A DNA stretch of 64,000 bases, taken from NCBI GenBank assembly GCA_002368645.1, contig DFEE01000032.1:1020-65019 (forward strand). The letters run 5' to 3'. This stretch comes from Bacteroidales bacterium UBA3810 (lineage in GTDB: Bacteria; Bacteroidota; Bacteroidia; Bacteroidales; Paludibacteraceae). A program made the position numbers and the translations under genes. Below the pieces are notes generated by a model. The model was not told where the DNA came from, made no database searches, and saw nothing but the letters and a program-made list of their open reading frames with translations. Shown here piece by piece: positions 15,345-23,708 of this stretch (position 1 is its first letter; every line of letters begins with the position of its first letter).

Positions 15345-15480
15345 TTTATGGCGCACGCTTTGCGCCTATTTGCTATGTCCTCCTGTTTAACGTCAGTGAG
15401 TGACGGTGGTTTATGCTTTGGGCAATTGAGGTAGCCCAGAGATATTGTTGGTTATTGCATTTTGCGCTGCAAAGATACTA
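15345..15480. other. Structured spacer with second copy of the GGCGCACGCTTGCGCC hairpin
   Basis: No gene. GGCGCA/TGCGCC recurs at 15350-15366. Further small hairpins are CGTCA/TGACG and TTGGGC/GCCCAG (about 15390-15440), then GCGCTGCAAAG (15462-15472), also present near 15258-15268. The spacer looks like a partial duplication of the leader region on the other side. Confidence 0.4.
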
Positions 15481-15536
15481 TTTTTTAATGAGTTCTGCAA
15501 AAAAAAGTGAGAATTTTGCACTTATTGGTGCAAAAC

Positions 15537-15568
15537 GTTGCAAGAAAGAAAATAAATGTATATCTTTG
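15537..15568 (+). promoter_or_regulatory. Promoter with no downstream protein gene
   Basis: GTTG (15537-15540) and TATCTTTG (15561-15568), 20-bp spacer, on the plus strand. The next plus-strand gene is 1.6 kb away, beyond two minus-strand genes. Confidence 0.6.
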
Positions 15569-15574
15569 CAGGCA

Positions 15575-15800
15575 AAGATGGATTGTGTAGGCGCGTAGCT
15601 GACGTTGCTTGCAGCCGACGAAGAGAGACAGATAGGTAAGAGGAGAAAAATCAGAGGGTATCAGAGGGGAAAGGTAATGATTAATGGAGATGCGGCGTTG
15701 AAGCGGCTTAGCCAGGGACCATGAACCCAAGTACCCTATATTAATGGTGACAGGTGAAGGATGAAGCCTATATGATAAGTGCATGAAGAGTCGGGGATCT
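15575..15800 (+). ncRNA. Possible non-coding RNA downstream of an orphan promoter
   Basis: From the predicted start near 15575 there is only a six-codon frame. The first 60 nt can fold (GCTG with CAGC, 15598-15615). I see no match to 6S, SRP, tmRNA or RNase P RNA. The 3' end is unknown and no classical terminator is visible, so this is a weak proposal resting mainly on the promoter. Confidence 0.25.
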
Positions 15801-15807
15801 ATGCAGA

Positions 15808-15884
15808 ATTGTGCGTTTATTGTGCGTTTATTGTCCGTTTATTGTGCGGTTATTGTCCGGTTATTGTGCGGTTATTGTGCGGTG
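15808..15884. repeat. 11-bp tandem array, seven copies
   Basis: Seven contiguous units of consensus ATTGTGCGGTT (variants with TCC and GTTT), with no spacers. The period is close to one helical turn. Confidence 0.9.
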
Positions 15885-15919
15885 TGGTCGCGTTACAGTC
15901 AGCGTGATTTTCGTTATCA

Positions 15920-15967
15920 GGATACCGGGATACCAGGATACCAGGATGCCGGGTAACCGGTGACCGG
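15920..15967. repeat. 8-bp tandem array, GGATACCR family, six units
   Basis: GGATACCG, GGATACCA, GGATACCA, GGATGCCG, then two degenerate units. The same family occurs inverted at 31131 and 56150. Confidence 0.85.
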
Positions 15968-15997
15968 AGTGGAAGTCATAGAGGCGGGATGTAAGGA

Positions 15998-16078
15998 GTC
16001 GGAGAAGTGGGAGGTTAGAGAAGTGGTAGAGTTGGAGAAGTGGGAGGTTAGAGAAGTGAGAGGTTGGAGAAGTGGGAG
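15998..16078. repeat. 8-bp-period array, ten units alternating GTTGGAGA and AGTGGGAG
   Basis: Ten units on an 8-bp lattice with a single 9-bp unit (16022-16030). The array runs into the 3' end of the DUF1294 gene and supplies its last codons and stop. Confidence 0.85.
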
Positions 16079-16359
16079 TAGTAATAGTAACCTGCGGTGA
16101 GGGCGATGGCGATTTGGAGGATGAGGATGAGCGGGATGCCGATTCGGAACTTGGTGTGGAGGGTTTTATGGTGCCAGAGTTTCATGCCGAAGAGAGCACC
16201 CATACTTCCGCCGGCAACGGCTATCCAGAGTAGTGCGGCTTCCGTGATGCGCCATTTGCTATGTTTGGACTTCCATTTATCAACGCCGTACAAGAAAAAC
16301 GCGACAATGTTCATTGCCGCGAGGTAAAGCAGTATGGCATACAGTAGATATTGGCGCAT
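16048..16359 (-). CDS. DUF1294 membrane protein
   Basis: A 103-residue protein with an N-terminal membrane helix, the conserved cytoplasmic part and a second helix near the C-terminus. YGVDKWKSKHSKWRITE, then GGSMGALFGMKLWHHKT and KFRIGIPLIL form the DUF1294 signature; function is unknown. The last ten residues (YSHFSNLSLL) and the stop are encoded by an 8-bp tandem array, so the native C-terminus has probably been replaced or extended by repeat expansion. It starts 8 bp after the flavodoxin gene and shares its promoter. Confidence 0.85.
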   Translation of the reverse strand: MRQYLLYAILLYLAAMNIVAFFLYGVDKWKSKHSKWRITEAALLWIAVAGGSMGALFGMKLWHHKTLHTKFRIGIPLILILQIAIALTAGYYYYSHFSNLSLL

Positions 16360-16367
16360 TCAATAGG

Positions 16368-16853
16368 TTACTTGTTCATCAAAAGACCATCCTGCCAATT
16401 GAGCGTGGGGTAGTTTTGGCGCAAGTATTTGACCGACTGCTCGATAGTACTGCTGCCGCTGGTGGCAAATGGAATGAGTGTTTTGCCCTCCAACTGCGGC
16501 AAGTTATTGTCAAGCCATGAGTTGATTATTCGCGGGCAGATTCCCCACCAGATGGGATAACCGAGATAGATGGTGTCATAGGGTGTAATGTCGGTGCATT
16601 GTTTGATAGCTGGTCGCGCTTCGGGGTCGCTCATCTCCAAAGAAGAACGTGACTGTTTATTGCGCCAGTCGAGGTCGGCAGCCGAATATGGTTCGGCGGC
16701 TTCAATCTCCCAGATGGCGGCGTTGTGTTCTTTAGCAATCAGTTGTGCTGCGGCTTTGGTTGTTCCTGTCGCGGAGAAATAGGCAACTAATGTTTTGGCT
16801 TGCATGCCGGTTGTTAACAAGGCGGCTGCAAAAAGGATAAATAATTGTTTCAT
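16368..16853 (-). CDS. Secreted flavodoxin-family protein
   Basis: The ATG at 16853 gives a signal peptide ending near GMQAK; the longer frame has no support. After it the flavodoxin fold starts with VAYFSATGTTKAAA, whose SATGTT loop binds the FMN phosphate, and continues with IYLGYPIWWGICP, the second flavin loop. This is the flavodoxin_4 type used as a small NAD(P)H-quinone or electron-transfer protein. Export is unusual for cytoplasmic flavodoxins but known in Bacteroidetes relatives. At 161 residues the mature part is a complete domain. It is the first gene of a two-gene operon with DUF1294. Confidence 0.85.
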   Translation of the reverse strand: MKQLFILFAAALLTTGMQAKTLVAYFSATGTTKAAAQLIAKEHNAAIWEIEAAEPYSAADLDWRNKQSRSSLEMSDPEARPAIKQCTDITPYDTIYLGYPIWWGICPRIINSWLDNNLPQLEGKTLIPFATSGSSTIEQSVKYLRQNYPTLNWQDGLLMNK

Positions 16854-16879
16854 ATGGAGATTCGTTTTGTAGTCGGCAG

Positions 16880-16911
16880 CAAAGTTACTACATTCTTCTG
16901 AGATATGCAAA
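16880..16911 (-). promoter_or_regulatory. Promoter of the flavodoxin/DUF1294 operon
   Basis: Minus strand TTTG (16911-16908) and TAACTTTG (16887-16880), 20-bp spacer, about 34 bp before the ATG. The rest of the 16854-17178 spacer holds only this and the divergent promoter at 17107. Confidence 0.75.
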
Positions 16912-17106
16912 TAAATTAGCAAAATTCATTCAATTTACTCCTTTTTGGTGAATTATGCCGAGATTTTTCTTTGCGTTTTCGTGCATGGAATACAGTAAGG
17001 TGGTAGTGCGAGTAAGTGAAATGACAAGACGGGTAAGAAAAATAAGAAAATTTTTAGTAAACAATTGAATTTCATCGGCATTTTTTTAGGGCGGGTAAGT
17101 AAAAAA

Positions 17107-17138
17107 TTTGCATATGTCAAAAAAAAGCAGTAATTTTG
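17107..17138 (+). promoter_or_regulatory. Promoter of the 1199-residue protein operon
   Basis: TTTG (17107-17110) and TAATTTTG (17131-17138), 20-bp spacer, with the extended TTGCATATGTCA element. Confidence 0.8.
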
Positions 17139-17178
17139 CATCGTTTTTTGATACTGCAAAAACTAACTTTTCACAATA

Positions 17179-20100
17179 ATGAAACAAACTATTTTTAACG
17201 TACTAACAGTTCTCTTGCTGCTCAATGCTGCAACATTATTTCATCACGCGTATGCGCAAGGACTCGAAGACTATACGTGGCGGCTCGACGCGATCCGTAA
17301 CAGGGATTCTTATTATTACGATGAGGCATCGGGTGATACTGTGAAAACCGGGAGTATAACGCGATTCCACTATGACTCTACTTCCTTCTATACGCTAAAT
17401 TTTAGGGGTGTGAGTGAGTGGGCTGACTCCGTAGAAGTGTTTGGGCGTGCTGAGCAGACAATCTACAGCCATATAGGCCCTAACGGAAAGCATATGGAAC
17501 AAGTTTTAGTCATACGTGGTTCAGCTAAGGTTATGTCGGCGGATTCGTTTGCGGCATATAATCCGTTATCGGATACCATAGTGCGCAATAATAAGTATAG
17601 TGATTACAAGTATGACACTTATCGCAATGTGTATGACGCCAATGGGGCACTCATCCGGCAAATCCGTAACTATGATGTTATAAGCTACACGTTGGACTTT
17701 GATTCGCTGATAGTCGTGCTATCAGATACCGCACGGCATTATACGGATGAGGAGGTGTTGGCGTTGTATAACCGCTTGCCGTACTACATCAACGGGCGGA
17801 CCATTGTCACACAGACAGATTCCACGGCAGAAGAGGTCAATTTAATTCCTTATTATGATTACGAAATAGACTCCTTCTATGTTTCCAGCGAGAAGAAAGA
17901 GCGCTATGAGCAGCAACGGTGTGTCTATTCGGAGAGCAGGAAATATACTTACTATAATGGCAAAACAATCACGACGACTATTAATGAATACAACCTCTCC
18001 GGTGCAACCACCGCCACGGGTACCATCACCGAAAAATGGAGCAAAGACTCGTTGCCGACCAATTATACTTTGAGTCGTCAAGAGTTTGATTTAGGTATAA
18101 AGACGCGTGACTTGTACGATTGGCGCACCTTTTCCAACGGCGTAATGACGAAGAAATCTTATACGGATATAGTCTATGGGCAAGACAGTATTTGGGACTT
18201 GAGAGAGACCTATAGTTATACCTATGACTCGTTAGGTATGGACTCTTCCATCACACGCACAGAACGAATTTATGACCGTCAGACGCAAAAGGACCTCTAT
18301 TTGGCTAAATCCACCTTTGCCAACGGCGCATGGCGGCTCAATAGCGTGCAGGCATGGCAATTATTCCCTGCGCCACAAGGTGCTGTCACTAAGTTGACAC
18401 GCGATTATGCCTACCATTGTATGCAATATCATCCAAGATATACTTGCTACGTTGACAAGGATTTGACCTTTGCCTATGACCGGGACGGCCAACTGACCTT
18501 CGCGCAAGATTCATCGTCATATCTGAAATCAAGGTATGTGAAAGACAGTTTAGGAGTATATCACTGGTATTATGACACTATCTATGTCTATAGCAATAGA
18601 GTTTTGGAAGGCGGTAAACTCACGCACGGACAGAACTACCAATATCATTTCTTGGACGACCTGACCTTGGTCAATGACACTATTGTGACTGATGCGTACA
18701 CCCGGATAGCCGTCATTAATACCCAAGATACCACAAGAACCACTACCATGAGTTATCATATGCCCTTCGGCGGCAGCAAAAGTGTGAAAGAGAAACGCAA
18801 TGCCCTTACCGGCGAATGGGAATTGGTGTCAGAGAGCGACTATACGGTCTTGACCAATCAAAATGGTGTGCCGCAATCCGCCACTTTATCTACGGTTAAT
18901 GCGAATGGTGAAATAACCGATGCAGACTACTATCTCTTTAAGCCTTGGGATAATGAAAAACAATGCTATACCCGTAACCAAATCGGGTGGGCTTATTTGT
19001 ATAAAGGTGAATTGCATACCCATTTCTATGACAGTGAATCCTATACCTTCTACAACCGCCAAGGGGAGGTGACGGGTAGCTTCCATAATACCTGCTCAAG
19101 TTGCGAACTGACCAACGTAAATATCTATGGTATCTATAAAAAAGAGCAACGCGACGAATCGGGACGAATAGATACTGTCAAATGGTACGCTTTCTACGGT
19201 GCGTGGTATCCGATACGGTATGATGTCTATACCTATGTGCCGGAAGGCGACGGAACAGATGTGGCTTCTATTGCCCATTATACCATCGACGCCTCCAACT
19301 ATTGGTATGAGTCGGACTATAAAGTGGATAATGAATGGTGCGCCGGTTGGTGGCACAGACACTTGAGAGGTGAGGAAGAAACTACCGATATGCACCATTT
19401 CCGCACGGATAGTCTCGCCCACACCTATAGTACCTATAACGAAGCAGGTTGGGTCATCGAAACGCGTCAATATAAAGGAGAGTACGGCCCCGTTGTGCGG
19501 CACCCCAATGTATTTACCTACAATGAGCAAGGGCGCGTCACAGAGCATATTACCTACACGGACACACTACCCACTACCCGCAAACTGTATTTCTACGACG
19601 AGGCAATGACCCAAGACGCTGTAGCATGCGTCACCTGGAGCAAATATGATACAGCTACTGAGACATGGAAAAGTCCGTCGGCAACTATCTATGGTGCGTC
19701 TATCTATGACGAAGCGGGCAGAGTAACAGTCTCTGTGCAGTATAAAGCGAGCAGTGATTATTTGAGTATTCAACCCACCGAACGTTATGAGTATCAGTAC
19801 GAAGGTGATAATCGGGACTGGGTCTTGCGCGATTATTATAAATGGGCTAACGACCAATGGATATGCCAAACGCCTACCTACCGCGGGAAAGATCTTAATC
19901 CGGTAGAGATGGACGCAAAGGGCAATTTAATATCCCGCTCTACAGGCACAATCGGATGCGGAGGTGTACACCAAGCTCAATATTCGTGGCGGTTCGACTA
20001 TGACACCTCGCTTGGCGGCAGCCAACCTATTCTATCTCCGGCAGCTTATGGGGTTGAGGAGTCAACAATCTATGGTCTTTTCAACGGGCATCATAATGTC

Positions 20101-20778
20101 TCGCGTCCTGTGAGTGGCGCCTATCAACGCGGTACAAGTCAGGAATACGACATAGAATTCCGCTACACCCAATTGAAGAACCTGCCCGCAGACACCATCC
20201 CCGAGGAGATTATTCCTTCCGACACCATTGCTACGGACACCATTCCTCAAGAACCGCAAGAACAAATCGGATATGTCACGGTAGAGCCCGCTGAGACAAC
20301 TGCCTATTTCACATGGCCGACAGACGAAGCGGCGGAGAAGTATATCATCGATATCCGCAAAGACGGTGAGGTGTTCTGCCACTTGACATTGGACGCGATA
20401 GGGCGACTCATCAGCATTTCCTTTGCTCCGGATAGAGGAGGCTCGCAGAGCGTAGGAGAAACAATGCGTTTCTTGGTGACCGGTCTTGCCCGAGCGACCA
20501 AGTATAATTACACAGTAGCCACTCTTGGCGAAAACGATGTGGTGCTGCATGTCTATCAGGGTGAGTTTGCGACATTGGGATATAGCGGTCCGCTCAATCC
20601 CGGGGGTATAGAGGTGACTCCGACTCCGCCTGTAGTGCCTTATGACCCGATGGAGATAGAGTCCGGAATAGAGGAGACCATTCTCTCGGGACCTTATTCC
20701 AAGGCGCTCTACAAAGGTCAGATAGTCATCATTCGTGACGGAAAGTGGTATAACTTACAAGGTGTGCGGATACTATGA
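17179..20778 (+). CDS. Large secreted protein with YD-like strands, Fn3-like domain and shared C-terminal tail (1199 aa)
   Basis: A signal peptide ends at HAYAQ. The body is a long series of Tyr/Asp-rich beta strands of the form TFAYDRDGQLT and FTYNEQGRVTEHITY, resembling degenerate YD/RHS or DUF3836-like repeats, without an RHS core or toxin domain. Near residue 1030 a fibronectin III-like domain begins (TAYFTWPTDEAAEKYIIDIR). The tail YKGQIVIIRDGKWYNLQGVR matches the ends of two other secreted proteins in the window. Its ATGA overlaps the next gene, so synthesis of the two is coupled. It is probably exported to the surface; binding partner unknown. Confidence 0.78.
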   Translation: MKQTIFNVLTVLLLLNAATLFHHAYAQGLEDYTWRLDAIRNRDSYYYDEASGDTVKTGSITRFHYDSTSFYTLNFRGVSEWADSVEVFGRAEQTIYSHIGPNGKHMEQVLVIRGSAKVMSADSFAAYNPLSDTIVRNNKYSDYKYDTYRNVYDANGALIRQIRNYDVISYTLDFDSLIVVLSDTARHYTDEEVLALYNRLPYYINGRTIVTQTDSTAEEVNLIPYYDYEIDSFYVSSEKKERYEQQRCVYSESRKYTYYNGKTITTTINEYNLSGATTATGTITEKWSKDSLPTNYTLSRQEFDLGIKTRDLYDWRTFSNGVMTKKSYTDIVYGQDSIWDLRETYSYTYDSLGMDSSITRTERIYDRQTQKDLYLAKSTFANGAWRLNSVQAWQLFPAPQGAVTKLTRDYAYHCMQYHPRYTCYVDKDLTFAYDRDGQLTFAQDSSSYLKSRYVKDSLGVYHWYYDTIYVYSNRVLEGGKLTHGQNYQYHFLDDLTLVNDTIVTDAYTRIAVINTQDTTRTTTMSYHMPFGGSKSVKEKRNALTGEWELVSESDYTVLTNQNGVPQSATLSTVNANGEITDADYYLFKPWDNEKQCYTRNQIGWAYLYKGELHTHFYDSESYTFYNRQGEVTGSFHNTCSSCELTNVNIYGIYKKEQRDESGRIDTVKWYAFYGAWYPIRYDVYTYVPEGDGTDVASIAHYTIDASNYWYESDYKVDNEWCAGWWHRHLRGEEETTDMHHFRTDSLAHTYSTYNEAGWVIETRQYKGEYGPVVRHPNVFTYNEQGRVTEHITYTDTLPTTRKLYFYDEAMTQDAVACVTWSKYDTATETWKSPSATIYGASIYDEAGRVTVSVQYKASSDYLSIQPTERYEYQYEGDNRDWVLRDYYKWANDQWICQTPTYRGKDLNPVEMDAKGNLISRSTGTIGCGGVHQAQYSWRFDYDTSLGGSQPILSPAAYGVEESTIYGLFNGHHNVSRPVSGAYQRGTSQEYDIEFRYTQLKNLPADTIPEEIIPSDTIATDTIPQEPQEQIGYVTVEPAETTAYFTWPTDEAAEKYIIDIRKDGEVFCHLTLDAIGRLISISFAPDRGGSQSVGETMRFLVTGLARATKYNYTVATLGENDVVLHVYQGEFATLGYSGPLNPGGIEVTPTPPVVPYDPMEIESGIEETILSGPYSKALYKGQIVIIRDGKWYNLQGVRIL

Positions 20779-22289
20779 AAAAGTTGGTAATAGTACTCTG
20801 TATAACGGCACTATGGGGGTGTAAGGGCGGCAAAGAGGCTGAGCCTCAGTTCCGAGAGAAGGTGATGCAAGAGATAAGCCTTTTCCGGCAGGGGCAAGTG
20901 CCCTCCGACAGCACCATCAATGCGCTCCTCCGGAAAGCACGTGAGACAGGCGACTCCCCAAGCCTCTGCTATGCCCTATACCTGCAAGGAAGCGTGTATA
21001 ACTATACGCTACGGTTCAATCAGGTCATAGAACCCTTGAAAGAAGCGGAAAGTCTCATCCCCTCACTGCCAGATGGTGACCCGATAGCCGGTATGATTTA
21101 TATGGTCCAGGGCTCAGCGCTTGAACAAAATGACTACCTATGGGCTCAAGCGCGTGAGAAGTACGAAGCGGCTTTACCCTATTTTGAGCGAATCGGTGAT
21201 ACGCTCAGGTTGGCATCGTGTTACCGAGATATCGGACGGATGAGCCTTTGGCGAGGCGACACGGCACTATACGAAACGGCATTCGGGGAAGCGATTCGTT
21301 TGGCAGAACGGCAACCTAATCGGCTCATTTATCACGATATATGTATCCAGTACCTGCTTAATCACCTCCCGGCAGATACCGCGGCGATGATGGCCGAAAG
21401 TCAAATTCTATGTGACTCATTCGGGCTATATCGATACGCGTGGATTGAAGCGGAATACTATCTGAGGAAGGGTGATGCCGAAAACTCAGCACGGTGGATT
21501 GAGAGCTTTGCTGCCGACACGGCATATTCTCGGTGGAGTTTGGAGAAATATCATCAATTACGAAGTGCCTTACTCAATGAAAGGGGTGACCCGCAGGGGG
21601 CTTATAATGAATTGAGGCATCTCTATGAGGCGTCAATGCACCGTATTTATGAGGAAGGCTTAAGCAGGACCTATGCGGTGGCACGACAATATGATTTGGA
21701 GCGAGAGCGGCAGAAAACGCTAAGGCTTACTATTGAGAAACAACGTCTTTACTTGGCATTAGGCGGTATAGTGCTGCTATTGCTTATCAGTTTGCTGTGG
21801 CTTCTATGGGAGCGCAGCAAACGTCTTAGTAGGGAGCATGAGAAGGAGTTGGCACAAGTTCAAGCCGCAGAGACTGCCCGGCAATTGGCGGATAGGCGCG
21901 CCACACTAAAGCAGATATTGCAACAGCGTGTGGCGCTGGCGGTGCGACTTAAGCGGCAAGCTAATGTTCTGCCCAAAGAAATACCGGCTTGGGTGATGAA
22001 TTATATAGAAGAAAATGCTTTTACCAACGACACAAACTGGCAAGACTTTCTCCATGAGTTCCAAGGTGCCTATGGTGATCTTCTCACCCGACTCCATAAA
22101 CAGTATCCGGCTCTAACACAGCAAGATGACCAATATCTCGCATTGGCGATTCTCGGACTCGATAATAATGAAATAGCTGTACTGCTCAATTCCTCCGATA
22201 GAACGATTTGGAACAGGCGGCAGAAAATAAAAACCCGACTCGGAAATAGCAAACTGGATTTGGATACCTTCCTTGCCCATTTGCCCTAA
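20775..22289 (+). CDS. Membrane-bound TPR regulator with C-terminal LuxR-like helix-turn-helix
   Basis: Start ATG overlaps the previous stop as ATGA. The 504-residue protein has an N-terminal signal with lipobox-like ALWGC (Cys16), about 300 residues of TPR-like helix pairs, one strong membrane helix (about 326-347), a coiled coil and a C-terminal helix-turn-helix: LAILGLDNNEIAVLLNSSDRT followed by IWNRRQKIKTRLG. This is the layout of Bacteroidetes TPR regulators that sense outside the membrane and bind DNA inside. Together with the coupled 1199-residue surface protein it suggests a sensor-surface pair. Whether the Cys is truly lipidated is open. Confidence 0.8.
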   Translation: MKKLVIVLCITALWGCKGGKEAEPQFREKVMQEISLFRQGQVPSDSTINALLRKARETGDSPSLCYALYLQGSVYNYTLRFNQVIEPLKEAESLIPSLPDGDPIAGMIYMVQGSALEQNDYLWAQAREKYEAALPYFERIGDTLRLASCYRDIGRMSLWRGDTALYETAFGEAIRLAERQPNRLIYHDICIQYLLNHLPADTAAMMAESQILCDSFGLYRYAWIEAEYYLRKGDAENSARWIESFAADTAYSRWSLEKYHQLRSALLNERGDPQGAYNELRHLYEASMHRIYEEGLSRTYAVARQYDLERERQKTLRLTIEKQRLYLALGGIVLLLLISLLWLLWERSKRLSREHEKELAQVQAAETARQLADRRATLKQILQQRVALAVRLKRQANVLPKEIPAWVMNYIEENAFTNDTNWQDFLHEFQGAYGDLLTRLHKQYPALTQQDDQYLALAILGLDNNEIAVLLNSSDRTIWNRRQKIKTRLGNSKLDLDTFLAHLP

Positions 22290-22348
22290 CAAGGCACCAC
22301 GGCTCTTTTCAACATACATCTATTTTTTGGCGACAAAAGAAAAAATTA

Positions 22349-22380
22349 TTTGCATATATAAAAAGAAATGCTTATCTTTG
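22349..22380 (+). promoter_or_regulatory. Promoter of the Thr/Ser-tailed lipoprotein gene
   Basis: TTTG (22349-22352) and TATCTTTG (22373-22380), 20-bp spacer, 23 bp before the ATG. Confidence 0.8.
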
Positions 22381-22403
22381 CGCTCCAAATAGTTATATAA
22401 CTT

Positions 22404-23702
22404 ATGAGAAAAGTGTTCGTGTTGGTCTTTAGTGCCATTGTATGTCAAAGTTGTTTTTTAGCCAGTATTGTGACAACGACTCCTCCTGCGCAGCCGGTAC
22501 AGCAGACAAATGTCGTTTATTCCCAGCCTGTTACGACGGTAGTCAATACTAATCATAATCGTACGCAAACGACTACGGTTGTGGAGGTTACACCGCTGAC
22601 GCGTGATATCTGTCTCTATTTAGATTTGCGTGCGGTAGGTGCTGCGTTTGCGCAATCAAGGTCGGTTCAGGACTTTGAACATATACTCAATTCCAATGCC
22701 TACTTGATGTCTAACCTTGACTTGAACCGCGACGGGTATATCGATTATTTGCGCGTATTAGAGATGCGACAAGGATATAATCATGTGTTGCTGATACAAG
22801 CGGTCTTGGGTGCTAATTATTACCAAGATGTGGCGACCATTGTGGCGGAAATGAGCTATAACACTCCCTATGTACAGGTTATAGGTGCTCCCTATATCTA
22901 TGGTGCCAACTATATCATAGAGCCTGTATTCTACAATAGACCGCCTATGTTTGACGCTTGGGGAAGGTCAAGTTATGCTACATGGCGCTCACCCTACTAT
23001 TGGGATTACTATCCGTCTTATTATAACCGCCATGCGCCTTATGAACTTAGTCATTACCAAGCATATGTCAAAACGTATATGCAGCACCATCGCTACTGCC
23101 AAGAGACGCATTATGCAAACCAGTATCATTACGCCAACTATAAGAATATCTATCAACACGAGTCACGTAATGACTACGCTGCGGCTCACCCGGAACAGTC
23201 TTTTAGCCGCCGTGCCGAGTCCTTAGCAAAGGATGCATTGCGGGCATCGGGTGGGGTGACATTGAGTAACGCGCGCGCACTGCAAGAAGAGGTCGCTCGG
23301 TCGGCTACACGCACTACCACCACAACGACCACCAAAGCGAGTGCCTCTACTGCTAACCCCGCTGCGTCCACTACTACTAAGCCGGCTTCTTCAACAACTT
23401 CTAAACAGGCTTCGTCTTCTACCTCGAAACCTGTCTCTGTGACCGCCGGAACCCGTACTCAGACAACGCAACCGCAAACGCAATCCCGTCCTTCAACGCC
23501 CAAGGCAGAGCCCGTAACCACCATTAAACCGGTGATGACGACCAGTAAAGTGCGTTCTTCGGGGGCGGCAAGCACAACCCGCTCTTCAACTCCAATGCGT
23601 ACCACACCGACTGGTACGGCAACATCAACTCAACAAAAAGCTCCGACGACTTCAACATCAACGGGGACACGAACATCGGTATCAGCCGGAACAAGAAGAT
23701 AA
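22404..23702 (+). CDS. Lipoprotein with EF-hand-like loop, Tyr/His-rich middle and Thr/Ser-rich tail
   Basis: A 432-residue protein. The signal peptide ends in a lipobox-like CQSC. The N-terminal domain contains DLNRDGYIDYLRV, an EF-hand-type calcium loop, in a context seen in many Bacteroidetes proteins that report on conformational domains of unknown function. The middle is rich in Tyr and His. The last 140 residues are almost only Thr, Ser, Ala, Pro and Lys, an extended linker that may span the surface layer or carry O-glycans. The gene is monocistronic, with its terminator stem inside the end of the convergent ClC gene. Confidence 0.72.
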   Translation: MRKVFVLVFSAIVCQSCFLASIVTTTPPAQPVQQTNVVYSQPVTTVVNTNHNRTQTTTVVEVTPLTRDICLYLDLRAVGAAFAQSRSVQDFEHILNSNAYLMSNLDLNRDGYIDYLRVLEMRQGYNHVLLIQAVLGANYYQDVATIVAEMSYNTPYVQVIGAPYIYGANYIIEPVFYNRPPMFDAWGRSSYATWRSPYYWDYYPSYYNRHAPYELSHYQAYVKTYMQHHRYCQETHYANQYHYANYKNIYQHESRNDYAAAHPEQSFSRRAESLAKDALRASGGVTLSNARALQEEVARSATRTTTTTTTKASASTANPAASTTTKPASSTTSKQASSSTSKPVSVTAGTRTQTTQPQTQSRPSTPKAEPVTTIKPVMTTSKVRSSGAASTTRSSTPMRTTPTGTATSTQQKAPTTSTSTGTRTSVSAGTRR

Positions 23703-23708
23703 GTCCTT

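Noticed and set aside
15485..15784. 99-codon minus-strand frame
   Set aside because: It lies across a promoter and low-complexity spacer, with no domain or start signal.
15808..16078. CRISPR array
   Set aside because: The repeats are 8 or 11 bp and contiguous, with no spacers and no cas genes nearby.
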